Positions 45,666 through 53,923 of a DNA stretch of 64,000 bases are shown here, in pieces (the first letter of the stretch is position 1; each line of letters begins with the position of its first letter). The stretch comes from Guptibacillus hwajinpoensis. GTDB taxonomy: Bacteria; Bacillota; Bacilli; Bacillales; Guptibacillaceae. The notes beneath the pieces are model-generated. The model did no database searches, had not been told where the DNA came from, and saw only the letters and a program-made list of their open reading frames with translations. A program made the position numbers and the translations under genes. The stretch is taken from assembly GCF_001039475.1 (NCBI RefSeq), contig NZ_LELK01000001.1, positions 1,089,735 through 1,153,734 of the forward strand, given 5' to 3'.

Positions 45666-45711
45666 CCCACTTTCTACCTCTAAGTTACCACAACTCCCCA
45701 CTTTTCACCAC
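45666..45711 (-). promoter_or_regulatory. MraZ-binding repeats upstream of mraZ
   Basis: On the minus strand GTGGT (45707-45711), GTGGG (45697-45701) and GTGGT (45687-45691) recur at exact 10-bp steps. AGAGG (45677-45681) and GTGGG (45666-45670) continue the series. MraZ is known to bind several TGGG-type boxes separated by 5 bp, so this is the expected operator. Confidence 0.75.
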
Positions 45712-45740
45712 TAAAAAATTAATTCGTACTCCAACACAAA

Positions 45741-45769
45741 AATCCTGCTGTTAGGCAGGATTTTTATTC
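45741..45769. terminator. Terminator downstream of bshC
   Basis: AAAATCCTGC ... GCAGGATTTTT forms a stem with Ts on both sides, so it can act in either direction. It lies between the repeat element and the mraZ operator. Confidence 0.8.
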
Positions 45770-45794
45770 AAATCTATTCAATTTGTTTTTTATA

Positions 45795-46031
45795 GGGTCT
45801 TTTCTAAAGCTCGTTCCTAAAAGTTTGTAGCTTTTGTAAGAATTTTTATATAAAAGGCCACACTTCGCAAATTGGAGCGGAAGGATGCTCGACTCCTGCG
45901 GGACTAGCGGGACTGGTGAGACCCCACAGGAGCGTAAGCGACGAGGAGGCTCAAGCGTCCCGCGCCGCGGAAAGCGAGCATCCTGGAGCGGAAATTAACC
46001 GCAATAGCGAAATGTCTACGAAAAGAGCCTT
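45795..46031 (-). repeat. Full-length dispersed inverted-repeat element touching bshC
   Basis: In minus orientation it carries both terminal arms (GGGTCTTTTCTAAA and ACGAAAAGAGCCTTTT) and the full GC-rich core with AGGATGCTCG/CGAGCATCCT. The stop codon of bshC (46032-46034) directly adjoins the element end (TAAAAGGCTCTTTTCG on the minus strand). Confidence 0.88.
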
Positions 46032-47654
46032 TTACAAAATAACGACTTTATGTTTTTCGTTGAAGGTGAAATCAAGCTCCATTAAGCGATCAACAAAATC
46101 GAGTCCGTGCCAGTTCAAGAAGTAGACGGCGTTCCATTTCCGTTCCTGCGGTGCGCCATTCGGCTTTAAAGCAAGTCCAATCTCATCAAATTTAGCAAGA
46201 TCATTCTCATGCTTGTATTCAATTGAACTATACAATTTGTTTTGAAGAAGGTCGAGCTGTCTTTGGAGAAAACGACCATTTTTCTCTGCATACCTCTCAA
46301 GTCCGCTGTCAACAAGCTTCGTCAGGTCTTGTAAGTCCCTATGAATGTCTTCTACTTTTGCTTTCGCGTCTTTAAACGTACTACCGATCCCCACATCATC
46401 AAGGTCACTAACATAGTTGTCTTTGAAAGAACTAATGCCTGACTGCAATACTTCCTCCAGTGATAGCGACAAGTCCGATAAATGTTTCTGAACGTGACGT
46501 TCAACAAAGGTAAACGTTAAACGAGGAACGATAATAGGCATTTTATAATCAAATATTCGGAAGGCTGGCTTTAGTAGCGCCCAGTAAGCTAGCTCTCCTG
46601 GCCCTGCTACAAACGCGAGCACAGGAAACATCGCGTCTTGCATTATGGGGCGAGTGATAACGTTATTACTTAATTCATCTGGATGATCATGAGCAAGATT
46701 GAGCAGGTCATCTCTTGTGAAAGTCGCCGTAGCCGTTTTCCCTTCGAATCCAGACCCACTTCTTTCTAACAGAATCCGCTCTCCTTTTACTTGGGCGAAT
46801 AAATTCGCCTGATGCTCGTCAAGTTCGACTCCAATTGGATAACCCTGTTCTTCAAGGTGATTCCCCTGCTTAATGACTGCTTCATTGATCTCCTCATTGT
46901 TATCAATCATCTTCTTAAAGGCATCAACTTGAAGTTCACGAAACTCAGCATTTCCAGAATCAACAAGCACAAGCCCGTGCTTAGAGAAAAGCTCTGCCAT
47001 CATGAAACAGAAATGATCCACAAATGTATTCGACTTATTTGTAACGTCTCCAAGCCATTTCTCTAGATCTTTTGTAAAAGAAGTTTCTCCAAAACGTTGA
47101 AGCACCTCTCTAGTCCAGTCGTTGAGCTTATTTTGATCGAGTGCTATGTCAGATAACGCTTGCTTCGTAAATTGCTTTTGAGGTACAGCCTCTTTCTTCT
47201 CACGGTTCTTATCATACGTAAAGATATGATTCACTTCATGATAATCATGATCCTCTCCAGCAACCCAGAAGATAGGTACAACTGGTACACCAAGCGCTTT
47301 CTCTTTTTCTTCAGCAAGTTTAATCACTGATAAAGCTTTATTAATGGTATAAAAGGGGCCAGTTAAAACACCCGCCTGCTGTCCTGCTACGACAGTGACA
47401 GCGTTACTCTGAGTTAAACGCTCAATGTTTTTCATTGCACGGGCATTAGCATTATACTTCGCATTGAATGTTCTCAGGTGAGCTGTTAAGGAAATACGAT
47501 CGTGATCACGTTCCATTAGCTCCTTATATCTGTCTTCATATGATGTTAAATCCTGATATGTATAGTCAAAAAAAGCCGAGATGTTTTTCTTCTCAGCGAT
47601 GTAATCTGTTGCAATTACATTTGATCCTGGAAGGAATGTTTCTGTGAGTTTCAT
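46032..47654 (-). CDS. bshC: Bacillithiol biosynthesis cysteine-adding enzyme BshC
   Basis: BshC is assigned the last step of bacillithiol synthesis, joining cysteine to glucosaminyl malate. The 540-residue protein matches the B. subtilis length (yllA) and family wording, including VTVVAGQQAGVLTGPFYTINK near residue 80, FWVAGEDHDYHEVNHI, and a long coiled coil near the C-terminus. The start is the ATG at 47654 behind AAAGGAAG. Its stop codon adjoins a repeat element. Confidence 0.95.
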   Translation of the reverse strand: MKLTETFLPGSNVIATDYIAEKKNISAFFDYTYQDLTSYEDRYKELMERDHDRISLTAHLRTFNAKYNANARAMKNIERLTQSNAVTVVAGQQAGVLTGPFYTINKALSVIKLAEEKEKALGVPVVPIFWVAGEDHDYHEVNHIFTYDKNREKKEAVPQKQFTKQALSDIALDQNKLNDWTREVLQRFGETSFTKDLEKWLGDVTNKSNTFVDHFCFMMAELFSKHGLVLVDSGNAEFRELQVDAFKKMIDNNEEINEAVIKQGNHLEEQGYPIGVELDEHQANLFAQVKGERILLERSGSGFEGKTATATFTRDDLLNLAHDHPDELSNNVITRPIMQDAMFPVLAFVAGPGELAYWALLKPAFRIFDYKMPIIVPRLTFTFVERHVQKHLSDLSLSLEEVLQSGISSFKDNYVSDLDDVGIGSTFKDAKAKVEDIHRDLQDLTKLVDSGLERYAEKNGRFLQRQLDLLQNKLYSSIEYKHENDLAKFDEIGLALKPNGAPQERKWNAVYFLNWHGLDFVDRLMELDFTFNEKHKVVIL

Positions 47655-47756
47655 TAAAATTTCTTCCTTTCTTGACACAAATGCGGAACTCCGCCTTTTT
47701 AATCCTTAGTTAGTATATCAAACTTCCTGACACCTACCAAAAAAAAAGCTTATGAG

Positions 47757-48140
47757 TTAGACCGTAATGATACGGTGAACTAACCCAATAAGCAAAAGAA
47801 CGATATAGGAAGTGGAAAACAATAAAAAGTTAAAACGCCACGCTCCTTTAATAACCTTATGAATTTGAATGTCCTCTTTTGTTTTCCAGTGAAGAACCGT
47901 AAATCCTACCGCAGCACCTATCATAAGAAGTAAAATCACCCATAAAAAGGAGTGACCAAATAATTCTACGATGATGAAATGAACACTTAGGATGAAAAAA
48001 ATCGTCGAGATATCCACAGCAAGACGAAAAGAAAACTTTTTCTTCCGCGTCATTTTGACAGTCACAATGTACACGAGGTACCAGGCGAGAAGTGGTAAGG
48101 TTATAGCTGTAGCCACAATCCACGCTAGAACGTTTTCCAT
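47757..48140 (-). CDS. DUF3397-family membrane protein
   Basis: The 127-residue protein has four hydrophobic segments at about 6-28, 45-60, 66-84 and 104-123, with a basic loop TRKKKFSFR after the first. It resembles the DUF3397 proteins found beside bshC and panE in Bacillaceae; the assignment is from memory of the family and its context. No function is known. It lies 18 bp after the ketopantoate reductase gene and is probably co-transcribed with it. Confidence 0.8.
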   Translation of the reverse strand: MENVLAWIVATAITLPLLAWYLVYIVTVKMTRKKKFSFRLAVDISTIFFILSVHFIIVELFGHSFLWVILLLMIGAAVGFTVLHWKTKEDIQIHKVIKGAWRFNFLLFSTSYIVLLLIGLVHRIITV

Positions 48141-48158
48141 TTAAGTACACTCCCTTCT

Positions 48159-49037
48159 TTAATCTATCTTCTTCTCGAGCCCTTTAATACTGTCATATAC
48201 AAATCTCGAATAAGGAGCATCTAGCCCTTTTAATTCCGCTTGCTTAAGGATTACTCCTGTAATGGCATCAATTTCAGTTAAGCGCCCTCTCTTTAAATCA
48301 GCTAGCATAGAAGATGTATTCCTTGCGGTTTTAATGCAGACGGCTTGAACATTGCTAAGAGCCTCCTCATAGTCGAGGTTAAGCACTCGAGAGGATTCTT
48401 TAACTAATTCTCTTAAAATCGTATAAAACCTTGCATTCGTGAGCAATTCACCATTATCTACATCAAAGATTCCTGTTAATGGATTAATGGCACAGTTTAC
48501 GACAAGCTTACGAGCTAACATAGAATTCCAATCTCTCACATAGTAGATGGGAAAGTCCTCTTTCGAAAGAGAATGTAATGGATACGGTACTCCTTGATAA
48601 GTACTTACTTCGATCGTGCCTTCTCCAGTATGAAGAACAGTCACATCATCAAGTTTTTTTGCTCCATGATTAATAATCCCAACTAATATATTGTGGGATA
48701 AGGATTTAAGATTCTCAATATGCGCCATTCCATTCTGAATGAATAGCATATCTGGAATATCTTCTCCATATATCATTCGGATATGTTGAACAACAGATGA
48801 GACCTGTTGTGATTTCACAGCTATAATAAGTAAATCAACTTTGTGATTTTGAAGCTCAGATGTTGCCTGGACTGGAACCCTTCGTACCATTGTCCCTCTA
48901 TATTCAATACCTTCTGTGTTGATTTTATTGGCTTGTTGGATGTGGTGGCAAACCATTGTCACAGTATGATTTGCTATGGAAAACTTTGCAGCTAACAGCA
49001 ATCCGATTGAGCCTGCTCCAATAATTGTTATCTTCAA
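48159..49037 (-). CDS. panE: 2-dehydropantoate 2-reductase
   Basis: This enzyme reduces ketopantoate to pantoate for pantothenate and coenzyme A synthesis. The 292-residue protein has the N-terminal NADP-binding motif IIGAGSIGLLLA, the central DLLIIAVKSQQ, and the C-terminal family segment KLVVNCAINPLTGIFDVDNGELL with the catalytic lysine. It corresponds to B. subtilis ylbQ in position. The start is a TTG at 49037. Confidence 0.92.
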   Translation of the reverse strand: MKITIIGAGSIGLLLAAKFSIANHTVTMVCHHIQQANKINTEGIEYRGTMVRRVPVQATSELQNHKVDLLIIAVKSQQVSSVVQHIRMIYGEDIPDMLFIQNGMAHIENLKSLSHNILVGIINHGAKKLDDVTVLHTGEGTIEVSTYQGVPYPLHSLSKEDFPIYYVRDWNSMLARKLVVNCAINPLTGIFDVDNGELLTNARFYTILRELVKESSRVLNLDYEEALSNVQAVCIKTARNTSSMLADLKRGRLTEIDAITGVILKQAELKGLDAPYSRFVYDSIKGLEKKID

Positions 49038-49117
49038 CAGTATTCCCGCCTTTATAGGTCTAATGACGCATGCATTTCTTAAAGTTTAGCATATGTATTT
49101 CATTTTTATTATAAAAA

Positions 49118-49147
49118 AATCCCTTAACAGTTAAGTTAAGGGATTTA
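49118..49147 (-). terminator. Terminator of the acyl-CoA carboxylase operon
   Basis: AAATCCCTTAAC/GTTAAGGGATTT with a short loop is followed on the minus strand by TTTTTTTATAAT, about 10 bp after the carboxyltransferase stop. Confidence 0.9.
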
Positions 49148-49155
49148 CTTGAGTT

Positions 49156-50688
49156 TTATACAGGATAGACAGGGTGCTTTTTATCAGGTGCAGCTACTTC
49201 TTTTTCCTCGTAATAGGATAAGCGATCAACTAACACTTCCCGCAGTTCACTACCAGGCACAATGTCATCGACAATCAGTTCTGAAGCAAGTTTGTAAATA
49301 TCAATATGTTCTTTGTATTCTTGATGCTTCGCTTTCACATATTCCATCCGCTCTTTCGGATCTTTAATCGCATTGATCTTATTAGCGTAGACTGCATTCA
49401 CTGCAGCCTCTGGTCCCATTACCGCAATTTGCGCGGTAGGGAGAGCGATGCAGCAGTCTGGTTCAAAAGCTGGTCCAGCCATAGCGTATAAACCTGCGCC
49501 GTATGCTTTTCTAACGACGACTGAGATTTTCGGAACTGTCGCAGAGCTCATAGCAGCAATTAATTTCGCGCCGTGTCTAATAATTCCAGCCGTCTCCACT
49601 TTTGTTCCAATCATAAATCCAGGTACATCAGCTAGAAACACAAGCGGAATATGGTAAGCATCACAAAGCTGAATAAATTTCGCACCTTTATCAGCTGAAT
49701 CAACGAACAGAACGCCACCTTTTACCTTTGGCTGATTAGCAATAAGACCAACAACACGCCCATCGATCCTTGCGAAACCTGTAATTAATTCTGGGGCAAA
49801 AAGCTTCTTCATTTCGAAGAAACTCTCGCCATCAACGAGCGCATCAATTAAATCATACATATTGAATGGGGCATTTTGATTCTCAGGAACAATATCAGTA
49901 ATTGATTTCTCAAGAGAAGGTAGTTTCCCTTCTAAATGAGGCGTTCTTTTATGGAAATTGCCTGGAAAATAACTAAGATAGGTTCTTCCAAGCTTGATGG
50001 CATGCTCTTCATTTTCAGCAAGAACATCACCACATCCACTTGTACTGCAGTGCATTCTAGCGCCACCCATTTCTTCAAGCGTCACTTTCTCACCGATTAC
50101 TTTTTCAGCCATTCGTGGTGACCCAAGATACATGGAAGCATTTTTGTCGACCATGATCACAATGTCACAGAATGCTGGTATGTAAGCTCCGCCTGCTGCG
50201 GATGGTCCAAACAGAAGGCAAACTTGAGGAACCATTCCAGACATTTTCACCTGATTATGAAAGAGTTTACCTGCGCCACGTCGATTTGGAAACATTTCAA
50301 GCTGATCGGTAATACGCGCACCGGCAGAGTCAACAAGATAAAGAAGAGGAACTTTAAGATTCATAGCTGTTTCTTGAATGCGAATAATTTTTTCTACTGT
50401 TCTAGCACCCCACGAGCCAGCTTTTACTGTCGAGTCATTTGCCATCACACAAACTTTTTCGCCGTTCACCTTACCGATTGCCGTTACAACACCATCAGCA
50501 GGGAGGTCACTTGCGTGGTTATTCGCAAATTTACCATCTTCTGTATATTGCCCGTTATCAAATAAGAGGTTCAGCCGATCACGCACAAAGAGTTTATTTG
50601 ATTCTTTCAACTTTTGATGGTATTTCTCTGCACCACCAGATTCAATCTCGTTCGCTTTCGTTTGTAACATTTCTTCCAGATGGTTCAT
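49156..50688 (-). CDS. Acyl-CoA carboxylase carboxyltransferase subunit (YngE/PccB type)
   Basis: This subunit transfers the carboxyl group from biotin to an acyl-CoA. The 510-residue protein has the two crotonase-fold halves with LLFGPSAAGGAYIPAFCD and AYGAGLYAMAGPAFEPD as oxyanion-type segments. It resembles B. subtilis YngE (about 511 residues). Propionyl-CoA and methylcrotonyl-CoA are the likely substrates, but the sequence alone does not decide. The start at 50688 follows AAGGAGGATGC. It is the last gene of an operon with biotin carboxylase and biotin carrier genes. Confidence 0.92.
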   Translation of the reverse strand: MNHLEEMLQTKANEIESGGAEKYHQKLKESNKLFVRDRLNLLFDNGQYTEDGKFANNHASDLPADGVVTAIGKVNGEKVCVMANDSTVKAGSWGARTVEKIIRIQETAMNLKVPLLYLVDSAGARITDQLEMFPNRRGAGKLFHNQVKMSGMVPQVCLLFGPSAAGGAYIPAFCDIVIMVDKNASMYLGSPRMAEKVIGEKVTLEEMGGARMHCSTSGCGDVLAENEEHAIKLGRTYLSYFPGNFHKRTPHLEGKLPSLEKSITDIVPENQNAPFNMYDLIDALVDGESFFEMKKLFAPELITGFARIDGRVVGLIANQPKVKGGVLFVDSADKGAKFIQLCDAYHIPLVFLADVPGFMIGTKVETAGIIRHGAKLIAAMSSATVPKISVVVRKAYGAGLYAMAGPAFEPDCCIALPTAQIAVMGPEAAVNAVYANKINAIKDPKERMEYVKAKHQEYKEHIDIYKLASELIVDDIVPGSELREVLVDRLSYYEEKEVAAPDKKHPVYPV

Positions 50689-50742
50689 TAAGCATCCTCC
50701 TTCTATTTCCATTTAGATCGAGCGCTCGTTCAGCATAGATTC

Positions 50743-50955
50743 TTACTTAATTTTTACGAGAACATCACCTTCGTTAACAAAGTCCCCAATCGCAACATTC
50801 ACTTCCGCTACCGTTCCTTCTTCTACTCCTTCAATAGGAATCTCCATCTTCATTGATTCAAGCATTACGAGTTCCTGTCCTGATGTGATTGAATCCCCTT
50901 CTGCTACCATTACATTTAAAACCGTTCCTGCCATAGATGCTTTTACTTCTTGCAT
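50743..50955 (-). CDS. Biotin carboxyl carrier protein (biotin/lipoyl domain)
   Basis: The 70-residue protein is a single biotinyl domain with the biotin-accepting lysine in LESMKMEIP (Lys36). It corresponds to YngHB-type free carriers rather than the longer AccB. I chose the ATG at 50955 with AAAAGG nine bases before it; the ATG at 50964 is too close to that site. It lies between the biotin carboxylase and carboxyltransferase genes. Confidence 0.92.
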   Translation of the reverse strand: MQEVKASMAGTVLNVMVAEGDSITSGQELVMLESMKMEIPIEGVEEGTVAEVNVAIGDFVNEGDVLVKIK

Positions 50956-50985
50956 GTTGATCATCCTTTTCTCTGTTTATTTTTA

Positions 50986-51200
50986 GCTCTTTTCGCAGAC
51001 ATTGTTGCTATAAGAGTGGATTCATTTCCGCTCCAGGATGCTCGCTTTCTGGGGCGGGCGGTGAGACTCCTCGTCGCTAACGCTCCTGTGGGGTCTCACC
51101 TGTCCCGCTAGTCCCGCAGGAGTCGAGCATCCTTCCGCTCCAATTAGCGAAGTTTGGTGTTTTATTTGTTTCAAAAGCAACAATCTTTTAGAAAATAGCC
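50986..51200 (+). repeat. Full-length dispersed inverted-repeat element inside the carboxylase operon
   Basis: The ends GCTCTTTTCGCAGACATTG and (inverted) GGCTATTTTCTAAAAGATTG align at about 19 of 24 positions. The GC-rich core has AGGATGCTCG/CGAGCATCCT and GGTGAGAC/GTCTCACC arms, giving a long imperfect hairpin. TTATTTTT flanks both ends. The biotin carboxylase stop codon (51201-51203) directly adjoins the right end. Confidence 0.9.
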
Positions 51201-52541
51201 TTATTTTTTGACTGTAAGATTCTCAGATAAGTAAGCTGTTGAATAATTCCCTTGCTGAAACTTCTCTTCTGCTAGTAACTTTGCAAAAAGAGGGCTATTT
51301 TGTTTGATTCCGGTTAATGAAAAACGTTCAAAAAACGCCTGACCTATTTTGATTGCCTCATCTCGTGTTGATCCATTTACGATGATTTTCGCTATCATCG
51401 GATCATAGAATGGTGAGACAGTTGAGCCACTTTCATATCCTGAATCGATTCGAACATTTTTCATTTCAGGGAAATGAAGTGTTTCGATCTTTCCTGGTGA
51501 TGGCATAAATGTGGAAGGATCTTCTGCGTATAATCTAAACTCAATACTATGACCTGTTGGCATTATGTCTTCTTGTTTCAATGGAAGAGATCGACCTTCC
51601 GCTACAAGAAGCTGCCATTCTACTAAATCGACACCAATTGTTTCTTCAGTAATTGGATGTTCGACCTGTAACCTCGTATTCATTTCAAGGAAGTAGAAAT
51701 TCTCGTTTTGATCCATTACAAATTCTACGGTTCCAGCATTTGTATAACTTACATGCTCTGCAGCTGCTTTGGCTGCTTCACCAATTCTAGCTCTTGTTTC
51801 ACTAGATATGAATGGAGAAGGTGTTTCTTCAAGTACCTTTTGGTTTCTCCTCTGAATTGAGCAATCTCTTTCATAAAGATGAACAAGATTACCTTGTTTA
51901 TCACCAACGATTTGAACTTCGATATGTCGAGCCTGGTCAATAAATTTCTCAACAAACATAGCTCCATTACCAAAGTAAGCTTTTGCTCTGTTTTGACTAG
52001 AAGCAAAGGCTTTCTGAAGTTGCTCATCATTCTCACAGCGTTGCATGCCAATACCGCCTCCACCAGCTGCTGCTTTTAACATAACTGGATAGCCGATTTC
52101 ATTTGCATATGAGATAGCCGCTGTGACATCTTCAATCTCAGAACTACCGGGTACAACAGGAACACCCGCTTCGATCATTGTTTTTCTCGCTGTTATCTTA
52201 TCCCCCATTGATTCAACAACATCTGCTGATGGACCAATGAAAGCTATACCATGCTCCTCTACTTTTCTTACAAAGGATGCATTTTCTGACAGGAATCCAT
52301 ATCCTGGATGAATCGCATCAACATTCTCCTCTTGAGCGATTTTCAAAATAACTTCCTGATTTAAGTATGACTTTGCTGCAGGCGGATCGCCGATTTCATA
52401 TGCTTTTGTTGCTTGTCTTACATATGGGAGATCTTTGTCTGCACTCGAATAAACAGCAACTGTTTCGATATTAAGTCTGCTGCACGTACGTATGATTCGT
52501 TCTACAATTTCACCACGGTTTGCAATTAGGATTTTTTTCAC
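51201..52541 (-). CDS. Biotin carboxylase subunit of acyl-CoA carboxylase
   Basis: This ATP-grasp enzyme carboxylates biotin. The 446-residue protein starts VKKILIANRGEIVERIIR and has KAAAGGGGIGMQ (ATP lid), FLEMNTRLQVEHPITEE and the C-terminal domain FRLYAEDPSTFMPSPGKI. It resembles YngHA of B. subtilis. I chose the GTG at 52541 because GAGGAG precedes it at the right distance; the open frame extends further without support. Its stop codon adjoins a repeat element. Confidence 0.93.
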   Translation of the reverse strand: MKKILIANRGEIVERIIRTCSRLNIETVAVYSSADKDLPYVRQATKAYEIGDPPAAKSYLNQEVILKIAQEENVDAIHPGYGFLSENASFVRKVEEHGIAFIGPSADVVESMGDKITARKTMIEAGVPVVPGSSEIEDVTAAISYANEIGYPVMLKAAAGGGGIGMQRCENDEQLQKAFASSQNRAKAYFGNGAMFVEKFIDQARHIEVQIVGDKQGNLVHLYERDCSIQRRNQKVLEETPSPFISSETRARIGEAAKAAAEHVSYTNAGTVEFVMDQNENFYFLEMNTRLQVEHPITEETIGVDLVEWQLLVAEGRSLPLKQEDIMPTGHSIEFRLYAEDPSTFMPSPGKIETLHFPEMKNVRIDSGYESGSTVSPFYDPMIAKIIVNGSTRDEAIKIGQAFFERFSLTGIKQNSPLFAKLLAEEKFQQGNYSTAYLSENLTVKK

Positions 52542-52596
52542 ATTTTCGCTCCTCTCATAACAATAACGTATGGATGGGTTGAAAACCCTTACATTT

Positions 52597-52627
52597 ATCA
52601 TATCATTAAATGAGCATCACGTTTCAA
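52597..52627 (-). promoter_or_regulatory. Possible promoter of the acyl-CoA carboxylase operon
   Basis: TTGAAA (52622-52627) and TATGAT (52597-52602) on the minus strand are 19 bp apart, a slightly long spacing. It is the best candidate in the gap before the biotin carboxylase gene. Confidence 0.35.
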
Positions 52628-52693
52628 CAAATATTCAAATTATTCCTTTTAGACTTTGTTTTTTGAAATGCGGAAAAGTTGAATGTTTTCAGG

Positions 52694-52699
52694 TATAAT
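52694..52699 (+). promoter_or_regulatory. -10 box of ylbP
   Basis: A perfect TATAAT lies 69 bp before the ylbP start; no good -35 box accompanies it at 16-18 bp. Confidence 0.35.
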
Positions 52700-52767
52700 A
52701 GAATAGTGAAGATTCTATTTATTTCACAGTAGACACGATAGAAAGCAATTTTTCAGAGGGGGTCGCT

Positions 52768-53241
52768 ATGGTAGACTTGACAGTACGTCCACTTGTAATC
52801 AATTACAAAACTCTAGAAGAGTTTAAGAAATTTAAAGAGTATGGGATTCAAGAGCTTTCTATGATGGAAGATTTGCAAGACAATATTATTGAAAATGACA
52901 GCGAATCTCCATTCTATGGCATTTACTTTGGAGATACGCTCGTGGCTAGAATGAGCTTATATCGCATCGATCAGAAATATGATCGATATTTCGATCCTCC
53001 ACAAGATTATCTTGAACTATGGAAACTTGAAGTACTTCCTCAATATCACAATCGTTCTTACGGATCTACACTAGTAAATTTCGCTAAAACATTTAATGTT
53101 CCAGTGAAAACGAATGCTAGACAGGGATCTGGAGAGTTCTGGGAGAAGATGGGGTTTGAAGCTGTAACGTATCACCCAGAACGTGATCGTGGCGAAAACC
53201 CATATGTATGGTACCCTGACGGTGTTTCAGAACAAGAATAA
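52768..53241 (+). CDS. ylbP: GNAT-family N-acetyltransferase YlbP
   Basis: The 157-residue protein has the GNAT pattern: strand WKLEVLPQYHNRSYGSTLVNFA contains the acetyl-CoA-binding loop region, and SGEFWEKMGFEAV is typical of motif B. It corresponds to B. subtilis YlbP in sequence type and position beside gerR. The substrate is not known. The start follows GAGGGGG. It is one of the few plus-strand genes and is closed by a terminator shared with convergent gerR. Confidence 0.88.
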   Translation: MVDLTVRPLVINYKTLEEFKKFKEYGIQELSMMEDLQDNIIENDSESPFYGIYFGDTLVARMSLYRIDQKYDRYFDPPQDYLELWKLEVLPQYHNRSYGSTLVNFAKTFNVPVKTNARQGSGEFWEKMGFEAVTYHPERDRGENPYVWYPDGVSEQE

Positions 53242-53246
53242 CTAGA

Positions 53247-53283
53247 AAGGAGCCGCCCACGTCGGGCCGCTCCTATTTTTTTA
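53247..53283 (+). terminator. ylbP terminator
   Basis: GGAGCCGCCC ... GGGCCGCTCC forms an imperfect GC-rich stem followed by ATTTTTTT on the plus strand. It overlaps the end of gerR on the other strand. Confidence 0.8.
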
Positions 53284-53836
53284 CTTTCTCTAAATTCCCA
53301 TTAGCATCCATTTGAAACCGCATGCTCCCCTGATCTTCTTCCTGGAAAATGACCATCTTTCTCGCCTTTTCCATTATCTCTAACAACGATTGATAATCTT
53401 CCTGGACAGTCATATACTCTTTCTCTAGCTGATGAAGATGCTGTTTAAGTTGTAGATTTTCAGCAAGAGTTTCCTGTAATGACGCTTCATTTTTTGCTAA
53501 TTCAGAAAAATAGGATTTGGATTTAATGAGTAGATCAATGGCTTCATCAATTAAATCCAGACTTTGATCTTCACAAGCTAATTCAAGGTTATATTCTGGC
53601 TGGCTTTTCTTTTGCTCTTTGCGCTGTTTTTTTGCAAGGGTAATGGCAGGCTCATATTGCTTTCGAATTAATGAATTCCATCTAAAACCACAAGCAGCAG
53701 GCGTTCGTGATAATTTTTTGCCTACTTCTTCAAATGCCGCAAGTTGTGTACTTGCTTCTCTAATATGCCGTAAAACGACTTCTGCTAGTAGAACATCTTC
53801 ATCTTTTGACCATGCATCCTGGCGAATTGGTACCAA
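53273..53836 (-). CDS. gerR: RsfA/GerR-family sporulation transcription regulator
   Basis: The protein has an N-terminal Myb/SANT-like DNA-binding domain (RQDAWSKDEDVLLAEVVLRHI onward, including AACGFRWNSLIRKQY) and a C-terminal coiled coil. In B. subtilis the gene between rpmF and ylbP is ylbO (gerR), a mother-cell regulator made under sigma-E. I chose the TTG at 53836, which has GGGGGG seven bases upstream, giving 187 residues; an ATG at 53869 lacks a ribosome-binding site. The paralogue RsfA is an alternative name, but position favours GerR. Confidence 0.85.
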   Translation of the reverse strand: MVPIRQDAWSKDEDVLLAEVVLRHIREASTQLAAFEEVGKKLSRTPAACGFRWNSLIRKQYEPAITLAKKQRKEQKKSQPEYNLELACEDQSLDLIDEAIDLLIKSKSYFSELAKNEASLQETLAENLQLKQHLHQLEKEYMTVQEDYQSLLEIMEKARKMVIFQEEDQGSMRFQMDANGNLEKVKK

Positions 53837-53923
53837 TCGCAATCCCCCCAATAACCGTTTTACAGTCATCTTATGCTTTTGATAGATATAGTAGACTTTC
53901 AGATTTCAAAAAGAAGTATTTTA

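Noticed and set aside
45795-46031. CRISPR-like reading of the repeated GC-rich words
   Set aside because: The copies are kilobases apart, with inverted arms and no regular spacers or cas genes.
53837-53869. ATG start of gerR at 53869
   Set aside because: No ribosome-binding site precedes it, whereas GGGGGG stands before the TTG at 53836; still not fully excluded.
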